Assembly (NCBI GenBank): GCA_004764695.1
Contig: SMSO01000032.1
Coordinates: 3,454,983 to 3,518,982, forward strand
Length of the DNA stretch: 64,000 nucleotides
Source of the DNA: Schizochytrium sp. TIO01
Taxonomy: Eukaryota > Sar > Bigyra > Thraustochytrida > Thraustochytriidae
Direction of reading: 5' to 3'
Part shown: in pieces, positions 54,902 through 64,000 of the stretch
Layout: every line of letters starts with the position of its first letter
How positions within the stretch are numbered: the stretch's first letter is position 1
Program-made: the position numbers and the translations under genes
The notes under the pieces: model-generated
Seen by the model: only the letters and a program-made list of their open reading frames with translations
Told to the model about the DNA's origin: nothing
Databases searched by the model: none

Positions 54902-57900
54902 ATGATGAATGCTGCAATGACGCAAAACGTACCAGCAGGAGCTGTTGGTAGTTCTGTAGTAACAACAGCAGGAGCCAGCAACGAGAACATTGCTCGCAAT
55001 GCAGCTCTGCAGCGAGCACTGGTAGCTGCGCGCATGGAGGAGCTAGATGACGCACTGCTCGTGGACTTGTGCACAGTGTGGAAAACTATCATGAGCTTTC
55101 ATGAGCTTGCCGAGATTGCTCCATTCAAGCTGCTGGAGCTAGAGCAAGCAGTCAAACAACAGCAACCGAGCTATCTACTCCTTGAAGTCCATGTGGCGCT
55201 TATGCAATTTCTCATTCGAGACACTGTTGCCAAGCGCGAGCACACTAGCCGAACGAGCCATAAGCGTGGAGCACTTTCCCCAGAACAGTTTGGTGTTCTT
55301 GCTATTGAACAACTAAAGGTTGGCAGCTGGGAGCTTGTCTTGCAAGATCTCATAACTCTTAGTCTTCAGGCAGGCAGCAGCCGATCTTCATCAGATGGAG
55401 ACTTCTTGCTTGACAGAAGGCGACAAAAGGTAAAGGTTGATAGGGCACGTGCTGCTGAAACACGGGAGGCTGCATGGAGAAAGGAGGCCCTGGCGATTTT
55501 GTCTGGTCTCGTGGAGAGCGAAGATGCCATTGATATGGTCGGGCCTATGCATGAGGTTCTTGACATCAGCCTTGATGAGTACAAAAAAGTTGTTGAAGAC
55601 CCCATCAGCCTCGGCACCGTCTACGATCGTTTGCGCACAGAAAAACCTCAGCCTTACGCTTCACTTAATGAAGTTGTACAAGATGTACTACGTGTTTGCG
55701 ATAATTGCTTTGCTTACTTTGGTCTCAAGAGCCCACAAGTGGAAGCAGCACGGCGCATTTCAAACGTTTTCGACGAACTTGTGACTGCAATGGAGGCGGG
55801 CCTTGATGAAGAGGACCAAGAAGACGATAATGGTCCTGCTGAGACCAATAAGGAGAGCGCAAACGCTGCTAATTCTCCGGCCCCTGCTGGTGCTGCTACG
55901 CCCATGGCTAAAAAGAAAAAAGCTGCAACGCGCCCCAAGTCTGCACGAGCAAAATCAAAGACAAAGTCTAAGAAGAAGGGGGTCGATGAAGACCTCGAGG
56001 ATGAAATAGAAGATAACATGGTTGTTTCTGATGACGAGGATGCCGCGTCTGGTGACGAAGAGATCAATGAGGGGGGTGCTCTTGACGAACGTCGTGCTGC
56101 ACTCGAAACTGCACTCGAGGCTCTTCGCAAAACTGGATACGCAGAGCTTGGCGTGCCTGAGCGCTGCACTATTTTGGCCTGGCTCTGCGAAGGCTTTATT
56201 GAGACAACAGTTGTTCGTGAATACATGGAGAAAGCTATTGAGGATATTGAAAACCATGAAGAGCGTGTGGCTAATCTGGAAAACGAGTACCGTGATGAGA
56301 ACGGCACTATTCGTGAGCAGCACGACAAACGGATCCAGGAAGTAGATAACCAAATGGCACACATTCGCAAACTAAACAAGAAATCTGGCCAGATTGTATC
56401 CAAAAAGCCCGACGTACCAGGTGTAGACCTCGTTGGCCGCACTATTTGCCTTAAGGTGGAAGGTCATTCTCAACCTTTTCGTTGTGGTCTCGTAGAGCGT
56501 GTGGCCTCTCAGCGAGAGGCAGATCGTAAGCGTCGCACAAAGAACCCCGTTACCCCTGCAAAGAAGCGCAAGCGAGGACCTAAGAAAGGTGGTCGCCCAG
56601 GCGCGAAACGCAAGGCTGGGGCTATCGGTGAAGATGGTTTACCGATTCCGATGGATTCGCTCAATGATGACGAAGATGACGAGGATGATGACGAAGATGA
56701 CGAGGATGAGGAGGTTGCTAATGGTGATGCCAAATCTGAAGGCAAACCTGAGGGAACCAAAACTGAGCCTGGTGTAGCAGTCGCTGCAACCCCGAAAAAG
56801 GCTGATGGTAAGGTTGCCAAGGCTGAAGCCAAGTCTGCCAAAGCTAAAGTCAAGAGTGAAGCCAAAACCAAGGTTGGAAAGACTAAGGCTAAGGCCGAAG
56901 GGAAAGATAAAGACAAAACCCCGAAAGCTAAGAAGGCCTCCAAGGTTGCTGCCGCTGCTGCAACAAATGAGGATGCAGACAAGGATATGAAAGATGAACC
57001 CACTGTGGCTAAAAAGGAAGAATTAAACGTAAAAGAGGAAGCTAAGGAGGCCAAGGCAGGCGAAGAAGCCGTAGAACCTGCATCCACCGAGGCTACCTCT
57101 GAGGAAACCAAGGAGAAAGACAAGGAAGACGAGGACATGAAGGATGATGCTAATAAAGCTGAGGACGGGGAGATTCAGAGTGGAGAAGGGTTCTACTACT
57201 CTGTCTCATACGATGATGACGATGATCGTGTATCCGGTCGTGGCATTCTTTCCGAAGCACAGGTTCGCAGCGCTCTTGTTGCCTCAGATGTGGATCTCGG
57301 CCTTGAAGATACCGGAGGAAACGACTTCACACGCTACTATATGTACCCATTGGATAAGATGACAAAGGGAAGTCCTGGTCAGGTGGTATGGACTACCTAC
57401 GGTTACGGTGTAATCTCTAGCATTCGCGAAAACTCATATGTTGTTCAACTTCGATGGGGAAAGGGGCCTGGCGGCTTTCGGGCAAAGGCTTATTTGCAGA
57501 ACAAGGATGTTCTTGCTTTGCGTGTAATGAGCTCTGAGCTCAGACAGATTCTTGAGGACCGTGCGCAGATCGAGCTAGAGAAACATAAGAAGCACATTGA
57601 GCAGACCCAGCCTGGCTTTTCTCAGCGCCGTACTCAGCTCGAGATGGAAACGGCTAACATGAACTTGCGACTTCGTTCTGTGCCGACATTTTCGGATGGA
57701 AATCTTTGCATTTGGCAAATCGAATCTATTCTTCTCATTGAAAATCAAAGCAAGGACATGCGTGTAGCACTTCGCACTCCAGAGGACCTGAGGAAGGTTG
57801 CTTTGGGCGGTGGTCCAGCTCTCTTGGTAAACTCAGGGCTCTGTGACCGTTCGGAGGTTTCTACCCTCGACTCATTTCTTGCTGCTCTGCAGCGCTCCTG

Positions 57901-60900
57901 TGTTGCTGTGGCCACGGAGTTGGAGAGTTCTATTAGCAAGGCAGACTCTTTTCTTGAGTACCGCAACAAACTTCGTCCTGAGTCAGACTTGATCCCTCCG
58001 ATGCTTCGTGCTATTCCTGCTCTTACTGATGACGAAAGACTATCAGAATATGAAGGCCTTCGCCACACGATGGTGCGTATTGAGGGTAACATTGCTGCGC
58101 TCTGTGGTATGACTTACCGTACCAAGTTGCGTGGCGATTTGCTTGGACGCATCCAACGTATTGGCATCCGTGGGCCTGATGGTAACATGTCTCTATCTCG
58201 TGAACCTTTTGTTGAGTTGTTAAGGACTCTAGAGACTGAACTTGTTGCTGCAATGGGTATTGTGGGTGGTGCAGCTAAAGGCCTGGTGTCCAAAGCCGTT
58301 TCAACCCGAAAGCTAGCTGTGGCCTCAAATGGTGGGAACGATGCGGAAACGAAGGAAAGCGAGTCAAATGACACTGCTGATGAATCGACGGGTGATGCTG
58401 CTTCGTCAGAAGTTTGGCAAATCCCTGGGCTTTCTGTATCTGGTGATCTTCGTATTCGCTTTTTGCGCCGTTGGTTGCCTGTGAGACATGAATGGCTATC
58501 TGTCCTAAATGCTTCTCCAACCATTCCTTACCTTATGCACCTCTCTCAGTACCTTGAGCAGGCTGTTCACGTACTTTTAGTCGACTTCAACTTTGAGAAG
58601 GCAAAAACTTTATTTGCTGACAAAAAGAACAGCCCACCTGACTTCTTTGAGCCTAACCTTGGAGATCGTGTCATTCTCGATCTCGCTCGCCTTGAGTACA
58701 CATGCCGAATGGAAGCCGCTGATCATCTCGCAGCGCGGACGCATTGTCGTGGGGAGGTCGGCAAGGAGAAGGACTCCAACAAATCTCATCAGGTCCTTGG
58801 TACAAAGGGTTTTACAAGCATGTGGGCATCGATGATCCGCGCACGTCCTAAAACCTCACCAAACACTCTGAGCCTCCAGATTTATTCTGTAGAGTACTTT
58901 CCTGGTGGTGGTGAGCCGTTCTGCGTCCTTACTTTGGGTAATGTTGATAAGGGCGGAAGCATCTATGGTCGCCAGGTTGTTCCAAACCAACCTGAGGAGG
59001 TTATGGGCCGCGCTCGCGTGGTTGGCAAGTTCTGTCGCACTCTGAACTGCGGTCGCTATATTCTTGACGGCAATTTTGGATTCTGTGAAGAACATCGTAA
59101 GCCGAAGGAACTCAAGACTAAACCAAGTGTTGTTGCGAAGATCAAGGATGATCCTGAGGCTCCTACAGAGTCAAAGGATGAGGATCCGAGCAATCCTACT
59201 ACCAAACCAGAAGAACAGAAGACACCTCCTGAGGAAGACTCAACGTGCTTTGTTTGCAAGGATGGCGGCCATGTATTTGCATGCGATGATCCCATGTGCC
59301 CGAAGGTTTTTCACTTGGAATGTATGCAAATGTTGAGTATGCCTGCTGGTGCATGGTACTGCCCGCTGCATGACACAGACGTGAACAAAACTTTACAGGA
59401 GTTTAACCGAATTTTGTTGAATATCACAAGCAAAATTCTAGCGATGCCTGCGAGCGAGCCATTTATACATCCAGTTGTTGGACAATCAGGCTATGCCGAA
59501 GTTGTAACTCGCCCGATCTGTTTGCGTGAAATTCGTCTCGCGGCACTATACAACCGGTACCGCACCCAGAAGGATTTTCTGGAGGAGATTGACCTGTTGT
59601 CTACAAATTGTCATGCCTGGTGTGAGCGACGTTTTCCACAGTTGCCTCCAATGGTTGATCGTGTTGTGTATACAGCCAAGACTGCTTTGCGATGTGCTAA
59701 GCCAAAGCTTGATGAACTCGAGGCGAAGCTGCCCAGCGAAATGCAACTTCTAGAGGCCGCAGATGCTGCCGCCGCAGATGCTGCAGCTAATGAGGATACG
59801 AAGGAAGAGAAGTCTGGTCGTGGTCGTGCAAAACGGAAGTCGACTGGTGGTCTAGGTAACAAGTTGGCAACATCACCAAGTGCTGGGGGAGCTGCTGGCC
59901 GTCAGGGTCGTGCTCGGCGTGGTGCGGCTATTAAGGCTCGCACAGCTGTGCAAACCAGTATCTCCGAAGAAAATGGAGGCCGTGATGCTGAAGTTCTTGA
60001 AGATTGTGGTGACTGCTCTAACTGTAAGATCCAGGAAGAGGGTGAAGTTCCTTTGCTCAAGTGTAACCTGCTCCGTTGCTTGACACGCGCTGGAATGGAC
60101 AACGCAGGTCCAGTTATCAAATTAAATCTCCCTCGTCGATTGATGCTGGAGAGTCTGGATATCGAATCGCTCTGGGCTTTGCCATCAACTACTGGCCGTG
60201 TTTATGGTATTACCGCTGATCCAGTCCGTGATACTCTTGTCATGGTTGTGCCGCTTGCTGCCCGCATTGTCACGTATGTGATGACAGAAGAAGCATGGCG
60301 GAAGTACACGATTTGGGATCAGCAACGTCAAGGTGTGGTCCCGATTGCCAAACCTCAACATCAAATCCAGCAACAACAGCAGCAGCAAATGCAGCTGCAG
60401 CAGCAACAAATGCAGCTGCAACAACAGCAAATGCAACAACAGCAACAGCTGCAGCTGCAGCGACAGCAACAGCAAAAAGCGCAACAACAACAGCAGATGG
60501 CTTTGCAAGCACAACAACAAGTATTGCAGGCACAGGCTCAGCAAGCTCATGCTCTAGCTCGTAAGCAGCATGATAGTCATTTGCAAGCTCAGCAACAACA
60601 GCAGCTTCATGCTCAGCGTGCTTCACTATCGCAGAGTCGTGGATATGGTGGCCAAGAGCAACATCAGTCTGCTTTGCAGGCTCAGCAAATGATGCAGCAA
60701 GCTCGCCAGTATCAGCAACAGCAGCAGCAACAGCAACGTCCTATGATGCGATCTGTGCAATCTGGTACTTCCGGAGCTCAACCGGGTCTGGGATCTCGTC
60801 AAGGTTCCTACAGTAGCAACGGCGAGTCTGGATATGATGAGGGAAGTAACTCCTTCAATGGATACGGGGGGCGTCACTCTCAGCAAGACCGCCAGCAGCA

Positions 60901-61804
60901 GCAGCAGCAAAATCAATATGGTGCTGGGGGCTGGCAAGCTCGTGAGAGTTCGCAACAAGCGCAGCAGCAGATGCCGGACTCATTTCAGCGTTCTTCATCA
61001 TCATCCTCATGGTCAAACCAATCGGGTGATGGCGATGGCCCATCGTCGCAGACCCAAGCTCTTCTTCAGCGTCTGAAGCAACAGCATCTTGTCCAACTTC
61101 GCCAGCTTGCCATGATGCTACAAGAAGAGCAAGCAAAGCTTGGTGCTGCTGCTCATACTATGTCTCCTGAGGAGCTTGCTTATAAGCGGCAAGAACTTAG
61201 AGACTATGCTGCACAACAACAGTCTGTTCTGATTCGTCGTCAAAAGGCAGAGATGCAGGAAGTTCACCGACGTCAGCAACACATTAGTCAACAGCCGCAG
61301 CATCAGTTGCAACAACATCACTCCTCTAGTTCCATGGGTGGACAGTATGGCCAATCTCCTCAACATCAACAGCAACATCATCCTCGACATGTGCAGCACC
61401 AGCAACAGCATCCTTCGCAACATCACCACTCTCAAGGATCGCCTCATGATGCTGGAATGTATCATCATCAACAACAACAACAACATCAGCAGCAGCAGCA
61501 GCAGCATCCTGGCCGTTCTATGTCTCAGCAAGAGTTGATGGCCCAGCTTCAGCAGCAACGTGATCGTGCTGTACTGCACCAGCAACAGCAGCAGCAGCTG
61601 ATGCAGAGGCGTCAAGATGAGCTGATGCAAATGCAGCAACAACGGCAGCAGCAGCAGCAGCAGCAACAGCAGCAGTACCAACAGCAAGGTTGGCCTCCTG
61701 GGCGTGGTAGCTCGATGCAACAGAACTATGACCAGCAACATCAACAATATCAAGGCCAGTACCAGGGTGGACATGACCCCCATCAGCACCACTCTCAGTA
61801 CTAA
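54902..61804 (+). CDS. BAZ/BPTF-like chromatin-remodelling subunit (DDT, WHIM, PHD, bromodomain, polyQ)
   Basis: The frame is open from a TGA at 54839; the first ATG is 54902 (MMNAAM), giving 2,300 aa in one exon. In order: a DDT domain at about 51-111 (VDLCTVWKTIMSF ... LLLEVHVALMQFLIRD); a bromodomain at about 191-296; WHIM1-like sequence at about 398-441 (VPERCTILAWLCEGFIET); long acidic and Lys/Ala/Glu-rich linkers; a conserved-looking strand-rich segment at about 815-875 (GQVVWTTYGYGVISSI); a WHIM3/WSD-like helix at about 1190-1225; a small Cys/His cluster at 1378-1398; a PHD finger at 1449-1490 (C4HC-CH, ending WYCPLH); a second, divergent bromodomain at about 1498-1596; a short CXXC-like cluster at 1702-1726 (CGDCSNCK); and from about 1820 a Gln/His-rich tail. 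DDT with WHIM, PHD and bromodomain is the mark of accessory subunits of ISWI remodelers (ACF1/BAZ, BPTF). It should act in the nucleus with an ISWI ATPase (inference). Confidence 0.9.
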   Translation: MMNAAMTQNVPAGAVGSSVVTTAGASNENIARNAALQRALVAARMEELDDALLVDLCTVWKTIMSFHELAEIAPFKLLELEQAVKQQQPSYLLLEVHVALMQFLIRDTVAKREHTSRTSHKRGALSPEQFGVLAIEQLKVGSWELVLQDLITLSLQAGSSRSSSDGDFLLDRRRQKVKVDRARAAETREAAWRKEALAILSGLVESEDAIDMVGPMHEVLDISLDEYKKVVEDPISLGTVYDRLRTEKPQPYASLNEVVQDVLRVCDNCFAYFGLKSPQVEAARRISNVFDELVTAMEAGLDEEDQEDDNGPAETNKESANAANSPAPAGAATPMAKKKKAATRPKSARAKSKTKSKKKGVDEDLEDEIEDNMVVSDDEDAASGDEEINEGGALDERRAALETALEALRKTGYAELGVPERCTILAWLCEGFIETTVVREYMEKAIEDIENHEERVANLENEYRDENGTIREQHDKRIQEVDNQMAHIRKLNKKSGQIVSKKPDVPGVDLVGRTICLKVEGHSQPFRCGLVERVASQREADRKRRTKNPVTPAKKRKRGPKKGGRPGAKRKAGAIGEDGLPIPMDSLNDDEDDEDDDEDDEDEEVANGDAKSEGKPEGTKTEPGVAVAATPKKADGKVAKAEAKSAKAKVKSEAKTKVGKTKAKAEGKDKDKTPKAKKASKVAAAAATNEDADKDMKDEPTVAKKEELNVKEEAKEAKAGEEAVEPASTEATSEETKEKDKEDEDMKDDANKAEDGEIQSGEGFYYSVSYDDDDDRVSGRGILSEAQVRSALVASDVDLGLEDTGGNDFTRYYMYPLDKMTKGSPGQVVWTTYGYGVISSIRENSYVVQLRWGKGPGGFRAKAYLQNKDVLALRVMSSELRQILEDRAQIELEKHKKHIEQTQPGFSQRRTQLEMETANMNLRLRSVPTFSDGNLCIWQIESILLIENQSKDMRVALRTPEDLRKVALGGGPALLVNSGLCDRSEVSTLDSFLAALQRSCVAVATELESSISKADSFLEYRNKLRPESDLIPPMLRAIPALTDDERLSEYEGLRHTMVRIEGNIAALCGMTYRTKLRGDLLGRIQRIGIRGPDGNMSLSREPFVELLRTLETELVAAMGIVGGAAKGLVSKAVSTRKLAVASNGGNDAETKESESNDTADESTGDAASSEVWQIPGLSVSGDLRIRFLRRWLPVRHEWLSVLNASPTIPYLMHLSQYLEQAVHVLLVDFNFEKAKTLFADKKNSPPDFFEPNLGDRVILDLARLEYTCRMEAADHLAARTHCRGEVGKEKDSNKSHQVLGTKGFTSMWASMIRARPKTSPNTLSLQIYSVEYFPGGGEPFCVLTLGNVDKGGSIYGRQVVPNQPEEVMGRARVVGKFCRTLNCGRYILDGNFGFCEEHRKPKELKTKPSVVAKIKDDPEAPTESKDEDPSNPTTKPEEQKTPPEEDSTCFVCKDGGHVFACDDPMCPKVFHLECMQMLSMPAGAWYCPLHDTDVNKTLQEFNRILLNITSKILAMPASEPFIHPVVGQSGYAEVVTRPICLREIRLAALYNRYRTQKDFLEEIDLLSTNCHAWCERRFPQLPPMVDRVVYTAKTALRCAKPKLDELEAKLPSEMQLLEAADAAAADAAANEDTKEEKSGRGRAKRKSTGGLGNKLATSPSAGGAAGRQGRARRGAAIKARTAVQTSISEENGGRDAEVLEDCGDCSNCKIQEEGEVPLLKCNLLRCLTRAGMDNAGPVIKLNLPRRLMLESLDIESLWALPSTTGRVYGITADPVRDTLVMVVPLAARIVTYVMTEEAWRKYTIWDQQRQGVVPIAKPQHQIQQQQQQQMQLQQQQMQLQQQQMQQQQQLQLQRQQQQKAQQQQQMALQAQQQVLQAQAQQAHALARKQHDSHLQAQQQQQLHAQRASLSQSRGYGGQEQHQSALQAQQMMQQARQYQQQQQQQQRPMMRSVQSGTSGAQPGLGSRQGSYSSNGESGYDEGSNSFNGYGGRHSQQDRQQQQQQNQYGAGGWQARESSQQAQQQMPDSFQRSSSSSSWSNQSGDGDGPSSQTQALLQRLKQQHLVQLRQLAMMLQEEQAKLGAAAHTMSPEELAYKRQELRDYAAQQQSVLIRRQKAEMQEVHRRQQHISQQPQHQLQQHHSSSSMGGQYGQSPQHQQQHHPRHVQHQQQHPSQHHHSQGSPHDAGMYHHQQQQQHQQQQQQHPGRSMSQQELMAQLQQQRDRAVLHQQQQQQLMQRRQDELMQMQQQRQQQQQQQQQQYQQQGWPPGRGSSMQQNYDQQHQQYQGQYQGGHDPHQHHSQY
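60361..61800 (+). repeat. CAG/CAA-rich polyglutamine-encoding tract
   Basis: The last 480 codons of the chromatin gene are dominated by CAG and CAA codons, with His, Met and Ser interspersed. CAA and CAG are mixed, which limits slippage. The same DNA gives long poly-Leu, poly-Ala, poly-Asn and poly-Ser frames in other registers that are not genes. Confidence 0.9.
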
Positions 61805-62544
61805 ATAACAGTAAAAACTATTGTTCATCATAAACAATCAATTCTAACACTCATTTTTCCTTATCAATCTCTTTTCTTGGTACAAAGATACTTCTTTTGT
61901 TCCTAAATGCATTTGAGAGTTTTTCTTCACTTTGTTTAAGTAGAATTACTTTATTGAGCAACGCGGTTTTATTCGTTGTAAAGAGAATTTCTGAAACAAA
62001 CCTAAATCCTGTATATGCTAACGCTGCTTTCATATCACAAATTGCTTACTGCTAGGTATTACATTACCATGGGCCAGAGTATAATGTAACCTCAACTCAA
62101 AAGAATCGGGTGGGTTGTAGCAAAATAAACTTTTACATATATTTTGTACATCATATTTGCTTCATGAGCTGTGGATTAAGCAACTAAAGTTGCAAGGTTT
62201 CAAGGGTGGGTTTAAATATGTGACACTGTTCACCAAGTGATACCTCAATCTATTTAGATATGTATTGCCGAAGAGTTAGCAGCATGACACGCCTTTTCGA
62301 AGAAAAGAACGCAGAGCATGTCAAACGCTTTATGTATGTCCGGACTATATCATAGAAGTACAGATGGGAACTGTGTGGAGTAGTGGGTAGCAAACATCAT
62401 GTATTCATTTAACAGTAACACAAGGAAATACAAGCAAAGACTGCCAAGGGAGAATACATTCCTGTCTTTGAAAAAGATTTACGGATGGGAAGGAAATGGA
62501 TGTACTAATTGATTTGATCACACTATGTACGAATGAAAATGGAT
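61805..62544. other. Convergent intergenic spacer
   Basis: AT-rich sequence between the stops of the chromatin gene (+) and COX6B (-). No gene is visible. Confidence 0.5.
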
Positions 62545-62793
62545 TTATTCCTCGTCGTTAAGGCTCAAGCCAGGGAACTGGCCGTTCTCACGCTGCTCAT
62601 CCCAGGCCTCAATGACGGCGTTGGGGCAGAGGCTGCGGGCAAAGTGGAGGGACTGCTTGCAGGCATCCTCGTCCTCACCGGTGCGCTTGAGGCAGAGGAT
62701 CCACTCGTTGTAGCGAGTCCAGCAGTGCTGGTACTGGTTGGTGTTGGGGAAGCGCGGGTCGCGCGGGGTGGTCTTGAGGACGACGTCAGACAT
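62545..62793 (-). CDS. COX6B: Cytochrome c oxidase subunit VIb
   Basis: The 82-residue product matches COX6B (Cox12 in yeast), a peripheral intermembrane-space subunit of complex IV that bridges the dimer. The four cysteines have the diagnostic spacing C24-x9-C34 and C45-x10-C56, the twin motif oxidised by the Mia40 pathway, which explains the lack of a presequence. DPRFPNTNQYQHCWTRYNE is a hallmark N-terminal stretch. The start is the ATG at 62793; the frame is open upstream to 62847 but only from a TTG, and that extension (with AACAG|GTTT near the joint) may be 5' UTR or spliced sequence. The C-terminus is short and acidic. Confidence 0.95.
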   Translation of the reverse strand: MSDVVLKTTPRDPRFPNTNQYQHCWTRYNEWILCLKRTGEDEDACKQSLHFARSLCPNAVIEAWDEQRENGQFPGLSLNDEE

Positions 62794-64000
62794 TTTGGAG
62801 AGACGGACGGTAAACCTGTTTAATTGAAGACACACAATAGTGGACAACGAAATGCCACAGATTACAAGTGGTTAGTTAATCATTTTCTCCCTTTCCCAGT
62901 TAATCTTGCAGTTGGACTTTGGAACCCCTTCTCTACTAGCACTCCTTTACAAACAATTTAATGGCTGCATCTTTCTCAGACTCTCGGTCGTATTTATCTC
63001 TCTGTCCTATTTCTACATGGCCTTTCAATAGATTACTATGGAAGAGTGCTGCCTTGTTAGGATATAACGTATCAATGAACCTTCCTTTATAGAAAGTAAA
63101 ATCGTAAACATATACAGTCATACGATATATTTCCGCCATGTTAAAGGATACAGAAGAGGTCTCCTTTAGCAATTTCATGAGGCGCTAGGTTGTTTCATTG
63201 CAAGTCCAAGGGACGGGCAAATATCGTTGCCGTCTCCGAGGACCGCTATTTCACCATAAAACACCCTCTCACTAGAGAAATAAATCTCAGCCCTATCTTC
63301 TTCTGACAAAACGGCGCGTAAAACGCAACAGCTCAGTCAAAAGCTGGAAACTGATGGACCCAGCCAAACATCGATACGTAAACAGAGAGATCAGAGAAAG
63401 AAATCCGTAAATAGGCAGCATACATATGATGGATACACCACGTGAGCCTAGTAGAGAAGCAGCGACCAAAGAACAGGGAAGAGAACGGCTTAGGCCCAGC
63501 GGGGCGGCTTAGGCGATGTCCTGCACCTCCTAAACATGTCCAACTCAGTCCTCCAAGGCCGCTCTTCACGTCTTCGCTTTGACGAGACAGGGCTTTTCCG
63601 CCTTATTATCCCCTACTAGACGAGGCCTCCTTCCCTTCGCTCGCCATCATGCCGCCATCCGCGCTAACGACGGCGCCGGGCCCAGGCGGGGGTACCAAGG
63701 GTGAGGTTCAAGGTGGGGGTGGACTGGAGGGAGGGGGCGGCGTGCAGCGCCATGCGGCGCGCTCGCGGACTTACCGACGATCAGTGCGAAGCAGCGCGCA
63801 AAAGAGGATTGGCGGCCGAGGTGAAACGGAGGACGCGCCCATACCCACCTTAAACATTAAGTCAATTCCCGCACGGTAATAAGGTGCTTCGGACGGGATT
63901 AAGGTGCTCTTCCAGGTGCAGTCAGGCTCTGCAGCAGAGCCGCAGAATAAAGGGTTCTGCAGACCAGGAGGGGGGTACTCTTCACTAACATCTTCTATAC
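62794..64000. other. Right-edge intergenic region
   Basis: No complete gene is visible. The first part holds the COX6B promoter. Around 63590-63850 the sequence turns GC-rich and may hold a first exon (listed separately). An 80-codon minus frame at 62936-63178 has no recognised motif. Confidence 0.4.
63649..63700 (+). CDS. Possible first exon of a gene running off the window
   Basis: An ATG in good context (gccatcATGCCG) follows a pyrimidine-rich leader (cgaggcctccttcccttcgctc) and leads after 17 codons to AAGG|GTGAGG, a consensus splice donor. The encoded start, MPPSALTTAPGPGGG, is low in complexity. No second exon is identified, so this rests on gene-start signals alone. Confidence 0.2.

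Noticed and set aside
55714-57138. 242- and 209-codon minus-strand frames inside the chromatin gene
   Set aside because: They are Ser-rich antisense readings of Lys/Glu/Asp/Ala-rich coding sequence without any domain.
60185-61837. Long poly-Leu, poly-Ala, poly-Asn and poly-Ser frames in the 60-61.8 kb region
   Set aside because: They are alternative readings of the CAG/CAA tract that encodes polyglutamine in the chromatin protein.

Overview
The window looks like nuclear DNA from an intron-poor protist, most plausibly a stramenopile of the labyrinthulomycete/thraustochytrid kind (inference). The reasons are very long uninterrupted reading frames (about 2,300, 1,512 and 1,315 codons), eukaryote-only families (cytosolic PNGase, ZIP transporter, COX6B, DDT/WHIM/bromodomain chromatin protein, SAP30/ING-type PHD protein), Pol III-type tRNA-His genes followed by T-runs, Pro/Thr-rich tails of the 'PTxxPS' type common in heterokont surface proteins, and no operons. 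Starts were moved to the first ATG wherever the longest open frame began at a non-ATG codon.

Layout. 1-5.7 kb: two convergent genes, a large IQ-motif protein (+) and a Ser-rich SAM-domain protein (-), both carrying an RVSF PP1-docking motif. 5.7-14.75 kb: a gene-poor AT-rich stretch. 14.75-21 kb: a small secreted PAN/apple-like protein, a peptide:N-glycanase with a strongly structured promoter, a DUF2779 (Cas4-like plus DEDD-like) nuclease of bacterial type, and an SDR oxidoreductase divergent from it. 21-24.7 kb: repeats and a possible RING remnant. 24.7-25.9 kb: a SAP30-like/ING-type PHD/forkhead-like chromatin protein. 26-29.7 kb: decayed coding fragments, one possibly from a PiggyBac-type transposase. 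29.7-32 kb: a membrane-anchored GNAT acetyltransferase and a mucin-like type II membrane protein. 32.7-37.3 kb: a predicted mitochondrial kinase with four cyclic-nucleotide-binding-like domains. 37.5-40.4 kb: a repeat-rich, GC-variable stretch with two identical tRNA-His(GTG) genes. 40.6-43.75 kb: L-serine/threonine dehydratase and a ZIP metal transporter, both on the minus strand. 43.8-54.9 kb: a second large gene-poor stretch with microsatellites and degraded frames. 54.9-61.8 kb: a giant BAZ/BPTF-like chromatin-remodelling subunit with a long polyQ tail. 62.5-62.8 kb: cytochrome c oxidase subunit VIb. The right edge may hold the first exon of another gene.

The genes do not form a pathway; they are a mix of chromatin, proteostasis, signalling, metabolism and surface functions. 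The most unusual items are (1) one protein that seems to join the Sin3-binding module of SAP30, an ING-type PHD finger and a forkhead-like domain, all normally separate parts of Sin3/Rpd3L-type co-repressor complexes; (2) the kinase-first, CNBD-last enzyme with an apparent mitochondrial presequence and only one CNBD that keeps both phosphate-binding residues; (3) a prokaryote-type DUF2779 nuclease in a nuclear gene, with a tandem 148-151 bp duplication over its 3' end; (4) a perfect 30-bp palindrome plus paired 11-bp direct repeats 21 bp apart in front of the PNGase gene.
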